64,000 nucleotides of DNA from Pantoea sp. IMH (GTDB lineage Bacteria > Pseudomonadota > Gammaproteobacteria > Enterobacterales > Enterobacteriaceae), in NCBI RefSeq assembly GCF_000599885.1, contig NZ_JFGT01000005.1:558001-622000 (forward strand), in the 5' to 3' direction. The translations under genes were made by a program, and so were the position numbers. The stretch's first letter is position 1; the number at the start of each line of letters is the position of its first letter. The notes under the pieces were generated by a model. It did no database searches. It was not told the DNA's origin and worked only from the letters and a program-made list of their open reading frames with translations. This document shows, one piece after another, positions 32,000-42,503 of this stretch.

Positions 32000-34396
32000 A
32001 TGCGTAAGACCACTTTATTTCAGGGAGTCATTCACACCTCCGTGCTGTTCAGCACGCTGGCGACAACAAGCTTCAGCTGGGCAGCGGTAACATCCGCTTC
32101 TCCGGCACCCGCCGCCGCAACCCCTTCCACCACGCCGCTGACGATCGCGTCCACCAAAGAGGCGAACGAGCCTGTGATGACGGTCAATGCTCCCCGGCTG
32201 GAAAAAGAAGCGGGCAGTAAAACCACCATCACCGCCGCAGAGATGCAGCGCAAGGGCGCCAATGATTTTGGTTCGATCATGCGTTATGAGCCGCTGATTA
32301 GCGCAACCGGCAGCAGCGGCGGCGCCTCGACGGGCAAAAGCGGCTTCGATCGCGGCGGGTATACGGGCTACAACATTCGCGGGCTGGAGAGCAACCGCGT
32401 GGGGCTGGACGTGGACGGTATCCCCTTGCCCGACGCCACTGGGCGCAGCTATGCCAGCCGCGCCGGGCTGAATACCTTTGGTATCGGGCGTGACTATATC
32501 GATCCCTATATGTACGGCCAGGTGGATATCGAATCGGGAGCAACCTCAACCGCCACCGCCAATACGGCCATCGGCGGTGCCGTCTCTTTCAGACCAAAAT
32601 CCGCTGATGACTATATCTCGCCGCTGAAACCCACCTGGTTTGGCTATCAGTCGGATTACGACTCCGCTAACCGCAGCTGGCATAACGGCGTGACCGCAGC
32701 GGCGGGCGACGCGTTTCTGCGTGGCGTGCTGGTCTACAGCCGTCGCGATGGCCAGGAAACCCGTAATAACAGCGGAACCGTGGCCGCTTATCCGGCTAAC
32801 TGGCATTCGGATGCGCTGCTGGCTTCCGGCATCTGGCAGCCGGACGACGAGCATAAATTCACCGGCACGCTGGACTACTACGACAAAACCAACCATACGC
32901 ATTACGATAGCTGGAACACGGCGGGCAGCGCCGTGCTCGGCACCGCCGAACAGCAAAGTAAAACGCGCCGCTGGGGGCTCACCCTGGCGGACGAGTGGAC
33001 GCCCGGCAATGCATTTATCGACAGCCTGACCAGTAAGCTTTTTTATCAGCAAACTCAGGCGCACGATAATACCTGGATGCCCACCAGCAGTGGCGCAATG
33101 GAGCGCGTCTTCTCTGATTACAATGTGGATACCTGGGGCTTTGATAGCCGCCTGACGACAGTGATGGGGCGTCATACGTTAAGCGGTGGGCTGAATGGGC
33201 GCATCAGCGATACGCAGCGTCCCTTCCGCCAGGATCCCGCTCCCAGCGCGTTTACGGCCATCATGCAGCCTCAGTCCGACAGCCGCAGCACCGTGCTGGG
33301 CGGCTACGTGCAGGATACTATCCAGTTTGATATCGCCAGCCACGGCTTCGCTGTCGTTCCCGGCGTACGCGTCGCTCATCAGCGCACCAAACCGGAGAAT
33401 CTTTCCAGCCTGACCAGCGGCAGCACGGTGCTGAACGAGTCGGATCTGGCGGCGTTATACGGTAAGGAGAACGCCGATACGCAGGTACTCCCCTCGCTGA
33501 GCCTGAACTATGACATCACGCCCACCCTGATGACCTGGATTCAGTACAAGCGTGGCGCGCAGTTCCCGAACGCGAGCCAGCTCTATGGTTCATGGAACCT
33601 CGGTTCTAACTATGCGGGCAGGGCGCAGTATGCGCTGATTGGCAACAGTGAACTGGAGACCGAAACCAGCCACAACCTTGAGTGGGGCATAAAGGGCGAA
33701 GTGACAGAAGGCGTCACGCTGAAAACCTCCTTGTTCTACAACACCTATAAGAACTTTATTGCCTATACGCGTTATTCACGTGCCGCTAACCCAGAGCAGT
33801 TCGCCAACGTTCCTTCAAATATCTACACCACCTATCAGGCTGAGAATCGCGACAAGGCCTATATTTACGGCGGTGAAATGGCTACCCGCATCAACCTTGG
33901 CCGCTGGTTTGAAGAAGTGAACGGCCTCAGCGCCACCTTTGCGCTTGGCTACAGCGAGGGCAAATCGAAATCCCGCTACGCCGGCGACCACTATGTCGAT
34001 CTTGACAGCGTGCCGCCGGTGAAAGCCATTGCTGGCGTCGCCTGGGACGATCCGGCGAAGCGCTACGGCGCGGCAGTCACCGCAACCTTTGTCAAAGGCA
34101 AGCAGGCGACGACAACCAACCGTCAGCGCTATAGCAATAGCGGTACACCACTGGAGGAGGCCACCACGGACTATATGCGCGTGCCGGGCTACGGCATGGT
34201 GGATATGACCGCTTACTGGCAGATGGCGAAAAATATCCGGCTTAACGGCGGCATCTACAACCTTACCGACCGCAAATACTGGGACTATCTGAGCAGCCGC
34301 GAGCTGATCAACACCAGCAATCAGGACGCCCGGGATATCGCGCTGGCGGTCATGCCTGGCCGTACCTTCCAGCTGGGCGTGAATATCGATTTCTGA
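32000..34396 (+). CDS. hmuR: TonB-dependent haem/haemoglobin receptor
   Basis: 798 residues. A signal peptide (cleavage near ...SFSWAA), a short extended linker, a plug domain (ITAAEMQRKGANDFGSIMRYEPLI to GAVSFRPK, with YNIRGLESNRVGLDVDGIPLP), then a 22-strand barrel ending in Phe (LGVNIDF). The segment FPNASQLYG is a variant of the FRAP box, and NSELETETSHNLEWG corresponds to the NPxL box, both seen in haem receptors. It transports haem across the outer membrane, powered by TonB. It opens an operon hmuRSTUV preceded by a Fur box. It could equally be named hemR. Confidence 0.92.
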   Translation: MRKTTLFQGVIHTSVLFSTLATTSFSWAAVTSASPAPAAATPSTTPLTIASTKEANEPVMTVNAPRLEKEAGSKTTITAAEMQRKGANDFGSIMRYEPLISATGSSGGASTGKSGFDRGGYTGYNIRGLESNRVGLDVDGIPLPDATGRSYASRAGLNTFGIGRDYIDPYMYGQVDIESGATSTATANTAIGGAVSFRPKSADDYISPLKPTWFGYQSDYDSANRSWHNGVTAAAGDAFLRGVLVYSRRDGQETRNNSGTVAAYPANWHSDALLASGIWQPDDEHKFTGTLDYYDKTNHTHYDSWNTAGSAVLGTAEQQSKTRRWGLTLADEWTPGNAFIDSLTSKLFYQQTQAHDNTWMPTSSGAMERVFSDYNVDTWGFDSRLTTVMGRHTLSGGLNGRISDTQRPFRQDPAPSAFTAIMQPQSDSRSTVLGGYVQDTIQFDIASHGFAVVPGVRVAHQRTKPENLSSLTSGSTVLNESDLAALYGKENADTQVLPSLSLNYDITPTLMTWIQYKRGAQFPNASQLYGSWNLGSNYAGRAQYALIGNSELETETSHNLEWGIKGEVTEGVTLKTSLFYNTYKNFIAYTRYSRAANPEQFANVPSNIYTTYQAENRDKAYIYGGEMATRINLGRWFEEVNGLSATFALGYSEGKSKSRYAGDHYVDLDSVPPVKAIAGVAWDDPAKRYGAAVTATFVKGKQATTTNRQRYSNSGTPLEEATTDYMRVPGYGMVDMTAYWQMAKNIRLNGGIYNLTDRKYWDYLSSRELINTSNQDARDIALAVMPGRTFQLGVNIDF

Positions 34397-34449
34397 GCCA
34401 ACATCATGTTGCCCTGCAACGGCGCAGGGCGTTAAGGAGAGCCCCGAAT

Positions 34450-35481
34450 ATGACTACACTTTTTCAGCAATATCAGGCGTTAAAAAGCGAACATCCAAAA
34501 AAATATGCCCGTGAACTGGCCGGGATGCTGGCGGTTAGCGAAGCGGAACTGGTCCAGGCGCGCACGGCGGATGATGCGGTCGCGCTGAAGCCCGATTTCG
34601 TTACACTGCTGACGCAGCTGGCGACGGTGGGTGAAACCAAATCGATCGTCCGCAACGACTGGGCGGTACATGAGCAGGTGGGCCGCTACGACAATCTTCA
34701 TCTTGGGCAGCATGCGGGGCTGGTGCTGAATCCCAGAGCGCTGGACCAGCGTATTTTCATCAGCCAGTGGCAGAGCGTTTTTGCCTTAAATGAGCAAAGT
34801 GAACGCGGCATGCGACACAGCATGCAGATTTTCGACGCGCAGGGTGACGCAGTGCTGAAAATTTACGCCACGCCGCAGACGGACCGGGCGGCCTGGCAGG
34901 CACTGATCGCGGCCTTTAGCCAGCCAGCGCTACCCGAACTGAAAATTGCGCCAGAAGGGCCGGCAGCCTGGTCCACTCAGCCGGATAACGCGCTGATTGA
35001 ACAGGAGTGGCGGGCGATGACGGATGTGCATCAGTTCTTTGGCCTGCTCAAGCGCCACAACGTTTCACGTCAGCAGGCGTTTCGCGCCGTTGCGGCCGAT
35101 CTGGCGAAGCAGGTGGATAACAGCGCGCTGCGGGACGTGTTAGAAATGGCACAGGCGGATGGCAACGAGATCATGATCTTTATCGGTAACCGTGGCTGCG
35201 TGCAGATCTTCACCGGCGTGGTGGAGAAGCTGATGCCGGTGGATAACTGGCTCAACATTTTTACGCCGACATTTACCCTGCATCTGCTGGAAAACGGCAT
35301 CGCTGAAAGCTGGATCACCCGCAAGCAGACCGCAAACGGGGTGGTGACCAGCCTTGAGCTTTTCGCCGCCGATGGCACCCAGATTGCGCAGCTTTATGGA
35401 CAGCGGACGGAAGGCGAGCCGGAACAGACCCGCTGGCGTGAGCAGCTTGCTGCGGTCGCAGGCGAAGGCGTTGCCGTATGA
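34450..35481 (+). CDS. hmuS: Haem-degrading/haem-carrier protein HmuS
   Basis: 343 residues made of two similar halves (about 1-170 and 175-343), the HemS/ChuS family pattern. Matching blocks are HEQVGRYDNLHLGQHAGLVLNPRALDQRIFI in the first half and FIGNRGCVQIFTGVVEKLMPVDNWLNIFTPTFTLHLLENGIAESWITRKQTANGVVTSLELFAADG in the second. The family binds cytoplasmic haem and, in ChuS-like members, opens the ring to release iron. ATGA overlap with hmuT. Confidence 0.94.
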   Translation: MTTLFQQYQALKSEHPKKYARELAGMLAVSEAELVQARTADDAVALKPDFVTLLTQLATVGETKSIVRNDWAVHEQVGRYDNLHLGQHAGLVLNPRALDQRIFISQWQSVFALNEQSERGMRHSMQIFDAQGDAVLKIYATPQTDRAAWQALIAAFSQPALPELKIAPEGPAAWSTQPDNALIEQEWRAMTDVHQFFGLLKRHNVSRQQAFRAVAADLAKQVDNSALRDVLEMAQADGNEIMIFIGNRGCVQIFTGVVEKLMPVDNWLNIFTPTFTLHLLENGIAESWITRKQTANGVVTSLELFAADGTQIAQLYGQRTEGEPEQTRWREQLAAVAGEGVAV

Positions 35482-36296
35482 GAGCCTGGCTGATTGCGCT
35501 GCTGGCTTTACCTTTTTCGCTGCTGGCGGAAGAGCGGGTCGTTTCCATCGGCGGTGATATTACGGAGATCGTTTACGCGCTGGGCGCCCAGAACACGCTG
35601 GTGGCCCGCGACACCACCAGCCTGCGTCCGGCGCTGGCCACCAAACTGCCTGACGTGGGCTATATGCGTCAGCTCAATGCCGAGGGGATCCTGGCGATGC
35701 GGCCAACGCTGGTGCTCGCCAGCGAGCTGTCGAAGCCTTCGCTGGCGCTGACGCAGGTGGAAAAGGCGGGGGTAAAAGTGGTGATGCTGACTGGTGAACC
35801 TGCGCTTGCCGCCATTCCTGACAAGATCCGCGCCGTCGCCCGTGCGCTGCACCGGGAAGAGGAGGGGGAAGCGTTAAGTCTGAAGCTGGAAAAACAGATT
35901 GCCGGGCTGGTCAGCACGCCGCTTCCCGTCAAGGTGCTGTTTATCCTTAATCACAGCGGTATGAAGGCGATGGGGGCTGGAAGCGGCACGGCGGCAGACG
36001 GCGCGATCCGCAGCGCGGGCCTGATTAACGCGCTGGCCGACGTGCCCCGTTACCAGCCGCTGACCCAGGAAGGCATTGTCGCCAGCGCGCCGCAGCTGGT
36101 GGTGACTGGCCGTGATGGTCTGCGGGCGATGGGCGACGACGCGCGGCTCTGGCAGCTTCCTGGCCTGGCGCTGACCCCGGCCGGCAGACAGCATAATCTG
36201 CTGGCGATCGATGAAATGGATCTGCTGGGATTTGGGCTGGAAACGCCCGCCGCCATTGCCCGGCTGCGTAAAGCCGCAGAGGCTATCCGGCCATGA
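35478..36296 (+). CDS. hmuT: Periplasmic haem-binding protein HmuT
   Basis: 272 residues. A signal peptide (MRAWLIALLALPFSLLA) leads into a class III binding fold: RVVSIGGDITEIVYALGAQNTLVARDTTSLRP, LPDVGYMRQLNAEGILAMRPTLVLAS, and GAGSGTAADGAIRSAGLINALADV. The Tyr in VGYMRQL is the expected haem ligand. It carries haem from the receptor to HmuUV. It is translationally coupled on both sides by ATGA overlaps. Confidence 0.94.
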   Translation: MRAWLIALLALPFSLLAEERVVSIGGDITEIVYALGAQNTLVARDTTSLRPALATKLPDVGYMRQLNAEGILAMRPTLVLASELSKPSLALTQVEKAGVKVVMLTGEPALAAIPDKIRAVARALHREEEGEALSLKLEKQIAGLVSTPLPVKVLFILNHSGMKAMGAGSGTAADGAIRSAGLINALADVPRYQPLTQEGIVASAPQLVVTGRDGLRAMGDDARLWQLPGLALTPAGRQHNLLAIDEMDLLGFGLETPAAIARLRKAAEAIRP

Positions 36297-37300
36297 AAGG
36301 GCTGACGGCGCCGCGTGGCCTGCTGCTGATGCTGCTGCTGCTGCTGATGGCCGCACTGATGCTGCTGGCCGCCAATATGGGCGCAATGCGTCTCACATTG
36401 CCTGCGGTCTGGCAGGCGGGTTCAGACAGTTTCATCGGGCAGATCTGGTGGAACATCCGTCTGCCGAGGGTGCTGCTGGCCGTGCTGGTAGGTTCCGCGC
36501 TGGCGCTCTCCGGCGTGGTGATGCAGGGGCTGTTCCGTAATCCGCTGGCCGATCCCGGCCTGCTTGGCATCAGCAGCGGCGCGATGCTGATGGTCGCGCT
36601 GGCGATTCTGGTACCGCTGACGTTGCCCGCCGTGCTTGCGCTGTGGTGGCCGATGCTGGCCGCTTTTGCCGGCAGCCTCGGCGTCACCCTGGTCATCTTT
36701 ACCCTCAGCCGGCGCGGTGGCACCACGCTCTCCCGGCTGCTGCTGGCCGGTATTGCCATTAACGCCGCCTGCGGTGCCGCTGTTGGGGTGATCTCATGGA
36801 TCAGCAACGATCAGCAGCTTCGTCAGCTTTCGCTGTGGGGAATGGGATCGCTGGGTCAGGCGCAGTGGTCTACGGTACTGGCCAGCGCCACGCTGATCCT
36901 GCCGGCAATGCTGGCTATTCAGTGGCAGGCGCAGCGGCTTAACCTGCTGCAACTGGGTGAAGAAGAAGCGCACTATCTCGGCGTGGCGGTGAGGCGCACG
37001 CAGCGGATCCTGCTGCTGCTCAGCGCGCTGGTGGTGGCGGCTGCGGTGGCGGTCAGCGGGATCATCGGCTTTGTGGGGCTGGTGGTGCCGCACCTGATGC
37101 GGATGTGTATCGGCAGCAACCATGGCTGGCTACTGCCGGGATCGGCGCTGGCCGGGGCCATTCTGATGCTGGTGGCCGATACGCTTGCCCGCACCCTGGT
37201 CGCCCCGGCGGAGATGCCGGTCGGGTTACTGACCAGTCTGCTGGGCGCGCCCTGGTTTTTATGGCTGATCCTGCGCCGTCAGGAGAGCCATTATGAGTGA
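36293..37300 (+). CDS. hmuU: Haem ABC transporter permease HmuU
   Basis: 335 residues, FecCD-family permease with about ten membrane helices. Motifs: [42 protein letters not shown] near residues 58-100, the HmuV-contact loop [14 protein letters not shown] near 220, and [16 protein letters not shown]. It imports haem through the inner membrane as a homodimer. It overlaps hmuV by 8 nt. Confidence 0.95.
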   Translation: MKGLTAPRGLLLMLLLLLMAALMLLAANMGAMRLTLPAVWQAGSDSFIGQIWWNIRLPRVLLAVLVGSALALSGVVMQGLFRNPLADPGLLGISSGAMLMVALAILVPLTLPAVLALWWPMLAAFAGSLGVTLVIFTLSRRGGTTLSRLLLAGIAINAACGAAVGVISWISNDQQLRQLSLWGMGSLGQAQWSTVLASATLILPAMLAIQWQAQRLNLLQLGEEEAHYLGVAVRRTQRILLLLSALVVAAAVAVSGIIGFVGLVVPHLMRMCIGSNHGWLLPGSALAGAILMLVADTLARTLVAPAEMPVGLLTSLLGAPWFLWLILRRQESHYE

Positions 37301-38072
37301 GATATTACAGGCCGACCGGCTGGGGTATCGCATCGGACAACTGCAGCTGATCGAAGATGTTTCGCTGACGCTTGCCGGGGGGGAGATGGTGTCGCTTATC
37401 GGGCCTAACGGTGCCGGAAAATCAACGCTTTTACGGCTGTTATCCGGCTATCTGACGCCCGATAAGGGAAGCTGCCTGCTGGCGGGACAAGCCCCCGGCG
37501 CGTGGCCGCGTGAGCGGCTGGCACAAACGCGGGCGGTAATGCGCCAGAAAAGCCAGGTGGAATTCAGGCTGCCGGTCAGGGAGGTGGTGGCGATGGGGCG
37601 CGCGCCCTGGCCCGGCGCGATTAACCTGTCGATCGTAGACGAGGTGATGCAGCTGACCGGCAGCGACAGTCTGGCCCGGCGCGACTATCGCTCCCTTTCT
37701 GGCGGCGAACAGCAGCGGGTCCAGCTGGCGCGGGCGCTGGCGCAGCTCTGGCAGCCGGACGGGCCGCGCGGCTGGTTGTTTCTGGACGAACCAACCTCGG
37801 CGCTGGATCTCTACCATCAGCAACATGCGCTGCGCCTGCTGCACCGGATCACGCGGCAGGGCCAGCTCTCGGTCTGCTGCGTACTGCACGATTTGAACCT
37901 GGCGTCGCTCTGGTCTGACAAAATTTTACTGCTGCATCAGGGCCGCCTGGTTGCCAGCGGTACCCCCGGCGAGGTGCTGAGAGAAGAGACGCTGAGCCGC
38001 TGGTATCAGGCCGATCTGCAGGTGCATTACCCCGGCGAGACTGATACGCCGCAGGTGATTCTGCGTCGCTAG
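37293..38072 (+). CDS. hmuV: Haem ABC transporter ATPase HmuV
   Basis: 259 residues with the complete nucleotide-binding set: Walker [10 protein letters not shown] (about 37-45), Q-loop in RQKSQVEF, signature [15 protein letters not shown], Walker [13 protein letters not shown] and the switch His in [13 protein letters not shown]. The insertion [16 protein letters not shown] before Walker B is typical of HmuV. It powers HmuU. Last gene of the operon; a paired hairpin follows. Confidence 0.95.
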   Translation: MSEILQADRLGYRIGQLQLIEDVSLTLAGGEMVSLIGPNGAGKSTLLRLLSGYLTPDKGSCLLAGQAPGAWPRERLAQTRAVMRQKSQVEFRLPVREVVAMGRAPWPGAINLSIVDEVMQLTGSDSLARRDYRSLSGGEQQRVQLARALAQLWQPDGPRGWLFLDEPTSALDLYHQQHALRLLHRITRQGQLSVCCVLHDLNLASLWSDKILLLHQGRLVASGTPGEVLREETLSRWYQADLQVHYPGETDTPQVILRR

Positions 38073-38101
38073 CGGGAAAATGGCGGAAGGAATAAGGCGG
38101 T

Positions 38102-38137
38102 GTGCCATAAATGGTGTTGCTCTTCACCATCCGGCAC
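38102..38137. terminator. Two-part hairpin after hmuV
   Basis: GTGCC (38102-38106) pairs with GGCAC (38133-38137), and ATGGTG (38111-38116) with CACCAT (38125-38130). It lies between the convergent hmuV and GGDEF-EAL genes; no T-run follows. Confidence 0.45.
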
Positions 38138-38174
38138 GGCGCATAGTGATATTACACTAATAAAATGAGGTGGA

Positions 38175-40472
38175 TTATTTCAGGGCCAGAGATTCTGCCT
38201 GGCCTGCCACGGTTGTATCGCCAGCCAGAGCGGGTTCCCCGGCGGCGATGGATGACGCTTCAGCAAGCGTGTGCACACGTTCTGGCTGTGATAACGCGGC
38301 TGGAACACCCGGCGCGGCCTGTGCGGCAGGCGACTGCACGGTGCGAAACGCCAGCAAGGCGTCTTCCGGCTGCGGACGGCTGAGCAGAAAACCCTGGAGC
38401 TTATCGCAGTGGACCCTGGCCAGCGCCAGCCGCTGCGCTTCCGTTTCCACCCCTTCCGCCGTTACCGACAGTCCCAGCGAGTGGCCAAGCTTGATCACGG
38501 AAGCCACGATAGTGTCCGCCTGCTCCTGAATACCGAGCAGCCGCGTAAAACAGCGGTCGATTTTAAGCGTATCCACAGGAAACTGCATCAGATAGCTGAG
38601 ACTGGAGTAGCCGGTGCCAAAGTCATCAAGCGCGATACGGTAGCCCGCTTTGCGTAAGGTCTGAATGGTTTCCAGCGCATAGTGCTGGTCTTCCAGCAGC
38701 ACGCCTTCGGTGATCTCAAGCTCCAGCTGCCGGGGATCGATGCCGTGCAGCCTGACCGTGGCGTTCAGCTTGTCGATAAAGTTGCCCGCCAGAAATTGCA
38801 GTGGCGAGACGTTCAGCGACAGAAACAACTCAGGGCAGCGTTTCGCCATGCCGCACGCCTGATCGATCACCCAGTCGCCAAGCGGGATGATCAGGCTGGT
38901 CTCTTCCGCTATCGGAATAAAATCCACCGGGGAAATAGGGCCCCAGTCCGCATGCGTCCAGCGCAGCAGCGCCTCAATGCCGAGCATCTTTTTACCGCTG
39001 ATATCCATAATGGGCTGATACCAGAGCGCCAGGCCGGTGGCGCTGTCCAGCGCCAGGCGCAGCTCTTCCGCCAGCAGCTGACGCTTCTGAATGGCTTTCC
39101 CCAGCATTGGCGCATACATCCGGTAGCGGCCCCGCCCGTCAGCCTTGGCGGCGCAGAGCGCGATATCCGCCATGCGCATCAGCTCCAGCTTCTCCCTGCC
39201 ATGCAGCGGTGCCAGCGCCACGCCAATACTGACGCCCGCCCAGAGCGAGTTTCCCATGAGCGTCACCGGTACCATCAGCTGGGTGATGACCCGCTGACAG
39301 AAAAGGGCGATTTGCGCTTCGCTGTTCATGCCGTTAACCATAAACATAAACTCATCGCCACCCAGCCTCCCCAGGGCGTCGCCCTTTTCCAGCAGCAGGG
39401 AGAGCCGCTGGCTCATTTCGATAATCATCGCATCACCGGCATGATGGCCATAGGTGTCATTGATCATCTTGAAACGGTCAAGGTTCAGGACCAGCAGCGC
39501 AAATCCGGCATCGTCGTCGGAAAGCTGCCTTAGTTTGCCAGCCAGCTGGCTTTCCATCGCTGAACGGTTAAAGAGTCCGGTGAGAGAATCCCGTTGTGCC
39601 AGCTGCCTGGCATGGGCTTCGCTGGTTTTCAGCCGGCGTACGGTATCGGCGAGGTTGCAAGATGCAAACCAGAGGCGGCGGCTCACCAGGATGCACATGA
39701 TCAGGATGGCGAGCAGGGTGATAACTGCCAGGGGGCCGGTCACTTTCAGCATCTGGGTGCCGGGGCGCATCGGCTGCCAGGAGACGTAGCTGACGGGGAT
39801 ATTTAACCCTGACTCCAGTAAAAATCCGCTCCTGTTTTTTTCGCTGTCAGGCACAAAGCGGAAGTCGCTGACCACGCCGCGGTGTTCAAGAAAGTCGATG
39901 AAGCTGTGATGGAGATAGCGAATAAAAACCAGCCGTTTTCCGTCGCTGTTGGGCAGCGCTCCGATAGCCATCTCTGCAACGCGATCGTTCAGGCGGACAA
40001 AGTCACCGGTAAAAGAAGAAGGTGTCTGAGGAGAGGCGAGCAGCGCCAGCCAGGGCGAGAGCCGCGCACCGATGTCGTTAAAGCGTTCAGGCGCCACCGC
40101 TTTCCCTTCATGCCAGGCCGAGAGCGGCTGATTAGCGGCATCAAGCAGATAGACCTCATCATCGCCAGCGAGACGGGTAAGCCAGCCAATCAGCGTGTGA
40201 CGGCCCGCAGGCGTGGCGAGCTGCGTGGTAAATTCCGGCCAGCTAATCAGGTTATGGTGCTGACGCAGGTAGTCGGCAAGATGCTGAGTAAAAAGGTTTT
40301 TTATGACCTGTTGCTGTTTTTCTTCTGCTTTGGCATTGCTCAGCGTGGTGACCCACCAGGTGGTAAACCCGTAGCTGAGAAACGCTAACAGCACCACCGC
40401 CAGCATAGGCGCAAGCACGTAATGGGCGAAATGGCGTCTTAACCTGGCCGCAGAGCTGTTGTCGTTATTCAT
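38175..40472 (-). CDS. CHASE4-type sensor GGDEF-EAL protein
   Basis: 765 residues. Membrane helices at about 18-40 and 246-265 enclose a 200-residue periplasmic domain that looks like CHASE4 (DDEVYLLDAANQPLSAW, SFTGDFVRLNDRVAEMAIGALPNSDGKRLVFIRYL). A GGDEF domain with intact GGDEF at 371-375 and no RxxD inhibitory site follows, then EAL at 500-502 with NVSPLQF, EITEGVL, DDFGTGYSS and AEGVETEAQ. Both catalytic sets are present. It senses an unknown periplasmic signal and alters cyclic-di-GMP. It is a single gene behind the PBP2 gene in the same direction, with a 135-base gap. Confidence 0.9.
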   Translation of the reverse strand: MNNDNSSAARLRRHFAHYVLAPMLAVVLLAFLSYGFTTWWVTTLSNAKAEEKQQQVIKNLFTQHLADYLRQHHNLISWPEFTTQLATPAGRHTLIGWLTRLAGDDEVYLLDAANQPLSAWHEGKAVAPERFNDIGARLSPWLALLASPQTPSSFTGDFVRLNDRVAEMAIGALPNSDGKRLVFIRYLHHSFIDFLEHRGVVSDFRFVPDSEKNRSGFLLESGLNIPVSYVSWQPMRPGTQMLKVTGPLAVITLLAILIMCILVSRRLWFASCNLADTVRRLKTSEAHARQLAQRDSLTGLFNRSAMESQLAGKLRQLSDDDAGFALLVLNLDRFKMINDTYGHHAGDAMIIEMSQRLSLLLEKGDALGRLGGDEFMFMVNGMNSEAQIALFCQRVITQLMVPVTLMGNSLWAGVSIGVALAPLHGREKLELMRMADIALCAAKADGRGRYRMYAPMLGKAIQKRQLLAEELRLALDSATGLALWYQPIMDISGKKMLGIEALLRWTHADWGPISPVDFIPIAEETSLIIPLGDWVIDQACGMAKRCPELFLSLNVSPLQFLAGNFIDKLNATVRLHGIDPRQLELEITEGVLLEDQHYALETIQTLRKAGYRIALDDFGTGYSSLSYLMQFPVDTLKIDRCFTRLLGIQEQADTIVASVIKLGHSLGLSVTAEGVETEAQRLALARVHCDKLQGFLLSRPQPEDALLAFRTVQSPAAQAAPGVPAALSQPERVHTLAEASSIAAGEPALAGDTTVAGQAESLALK

Positions 40473-40607
40473 TTCTTTTCCAGCGTTAACGGGTCAGTGG
40501 CCAGTAATGCTGGCTCCGGCGAAGTGAAAACACTACCTCATTGGCTGGTATCGGCAGGAGTTGCCGAAGACTTTAGCGTCGTGTTCCTGAAGCCTGGCGG
40601 GGCGGTA

Positions 40608-42503
40608 TCAGCCTGCTGTCCGGTTACTTTGCGGATCGGCAGTTACCGGCATCGGCGCTTCGTCCGGAGGAAGAAAAATATGATCCATAATATTGCGCAC
40701 GACCGGTGCGGCAGTCACGCCGTTAAGGCCACCATTTTCCAGAATAATTGCCATCGAAATTTTCGGGTTATCGAAAGGGGCAAACGCGGTATAGAGCACA
40801 TGATCGCGCAGGCGAACCGGGATATTTTTGGCGTTATAAATTTCGTTCTGCTTCAGGCCGAAGACCTGGGAGGTGCCGCTTTTTGCCGCGATGCCGTAGG
40901 GCGCGGTGTGAAAATATTTATAACCGGTGCCGTTAGGTTCGTTGGCCATACCGTACATCGCACGGCGCACCAGCGCCCAGTAAGGGGAATCCGCATCGCC
41001 CACCTGTTCCGGCGGCAGCGTCGGCTTCCAGGAGGCGATATGCCGGCCTTTCTTCTGCTCATAAAGCAGGTGCGGCTGGATGGTACGTCCGTTATTGATC
41101 AGTGTGTTCAGCGCCTTAAGCATCTGAATCGGCGTGGCAAGCCAGTAGCCCTGGCCGATGCCGACGGCGATGGTATCGCCCTGATACCAGCTTTTTTTAT
41201 GCACTTTGCGCTTCCACTCACGGTCCGGCATCAGGCCGTTATATTCTTCATTAAGATCGATGCCGGTCGATTTGCCGTAGCCGAACTTGCTGAGGAAAGG
41301 ATGGATGCGGTCGATGCCCATCATAAACGCCACCTGATAAAAGAAGGTGTCCGCCGACTCTTCAATCGCACGGGTGACGTCCAGCATGCCGTGGCCGGTT
41401 TTTTTCCAGTCGCGATAGCGGCGATGGGTGCCGGGCAGCGTCCAGGTCGGCGCGCCGAAGAAGGTGGTTTGCGGCGTGATAACGTGAGAGAGCAGTGCCG
41501 ACATCGCCATAAAGGGTTTTACGGTGGAGGCGGGCGGATAGAGGCCCTGAGTAACGCGGTTGATCAGCGGCAGACTCTTATCTGCCAGCAGCGCTTTATA
41601 GGCTTTATAGCTGATGCCCCTGATGAAAGGATTCGGATCGTAGCTGGGGCTGGAAACCATCGCCAGCACTTCGCCATTACGCGGATTTTCGATAATGACC
41701 GCCGCTCGCTGTCCCGCCAGCTGTTTTTCCACATACTGTTGCAGATGAAGATCGAGCGTCAGGTAGATATTTTTGCCCGCCACCGGCGGCACTTCTTTCA
41801 GCACGCGTACCACGCGACCATGATTATCCACCTCCACTTCGCGGTAGCCGGTCTGGCCGTGGAGCACGGATTCGTAATAGGCCTCAATGCCCTGTTTACC
41901 GATATTATGGCTGCCCGCGTAGTTTTCACTCAGGCCCGCTTTTTCAAGCCGCTGATAATCGCTGTCGTTAATTTTTGATACATAACCCACCACGTGCGCC
42001 AGGTCAGCGCCATAGGGATAGCGGCGATCTTTATAGCTGCTGATGGCCACCCCGGGAAAGCGATACTGGGTGACGGAAAAGCGGGCGACTTCCTCATCGC
42101 TGAGCGCATTTTTCACTACCACAGGCCGGTAGCGGCTGGCGGTGCGCAGCGACTCTCTGAAGCTTTCGATATCCGCGGCGGAGAGATTCACCACCGGCGT
42201 AAGCTGCTTAATCAGCGCATCCATATCGTGAATTTTATACGGCATCACTTCGATATCGTGCCAGGTAATATTCTTTACCAGCGCAATGCCGTTGCGGTCG
42301 TAAATGATCCCCCGCGTGGGAGCGATAGGCAGCGTTTTGATATCATTTTCGTCAGAGCGGGTCTGATAATAGTGATGCTGCTCAACCTGAACGTGATAGA
42401 GATGAACGATTAACGTTGCAAAACCCGCCAGCACCACCCCAAACGCCACCAGCGTGCGCCGGGCAAATAATTTTTCTTCTTCTGCAAAATCTTTAAATTT
42501 CAT
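40608..42503 (-). CDS. Stand-alone PBP2-type D,D-transpeptidase (paralogue of MrdA)
   Basis: 631 residues, a class B penicillin-binding protein of the PBP2 group: one membrane helix (about 18-42), a pedestal with TRGIIYDRNGIALV and YPYGADLAHVVGYVSKIND, then the transpeptidase with the active serine Ser326 in ASTVKP (SxxK), SAD in place of the second SxN motif (as in other PBP2s), and KSGTSQVF (KTG box). It cross-links peptidoglycan during elongation. The usual mrdA sits with rlmH, rodA and rlpA; this gene has none of these neighbours, so it is probably a second copy like Salmonella PBP2-SAL, which works in acid. The paralogy is inferred from context. Confidence 0.88.
   Translation of the reverse strand: MKFKDFAEEEKLFARRTLVAFGVVLAGFATLIVHLYHVQVEQHHYYQTRSDENDIKTLPIAPTRGIIYDRNGIALVKNITWHDIEVMPYKIHDMDALIKQLTPVVNLSAADIESFRESLRTASRYRPVVVKNALSDEEVARFSVTQYRFPGVAISSYKDRRYPYGADLAHVVGYVSKINDSDYQRLEKAGLSENYAGSHNIGKQGIEAYYESVLHGQTGYREVEVDNHGRVVRVLKEVPPVAGKNIYLTLDLHLQQYVEKQLAGQRAAVIIENPRNGEVLAMVSSPSYDPNPFIRGISYKAYKALLADKSLPLINRVTQGLYPPASTVKPFMAMSALLSHVITPQTTFFGAPTWTLPGTHRRYRDWKKTGHGMLDVTRAIEESADTFFYQVAFMMGIDRIHPFLSKFGYGKSTGIDLNEEYNGLMPDREWKRKVHKKSWYQGDTIAVGIGQGYWLATPIQMLKALNTLINNGRTIQPHLLYEQKKGRHIASWKPTLPPEQVGDADSPYWALVRRAMYGMANEPNGTGYKYFHTAPYGIAAKSGTSQVFGLKQNEIYNAKNIPVRLRDHVLYTAFAPFDNPKISMAIILENGGLNGVTAAPVVRNIMDHIFLPPDEAPMPVTADPQSNRTAG

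Noticed and set aside
40497-41978. 493-codon plus-strand frame opposite the PBP2 gene
   Set aside because: It is the antisense of a full class B PBP with all catalytic motifs; its own translation resembles no family.
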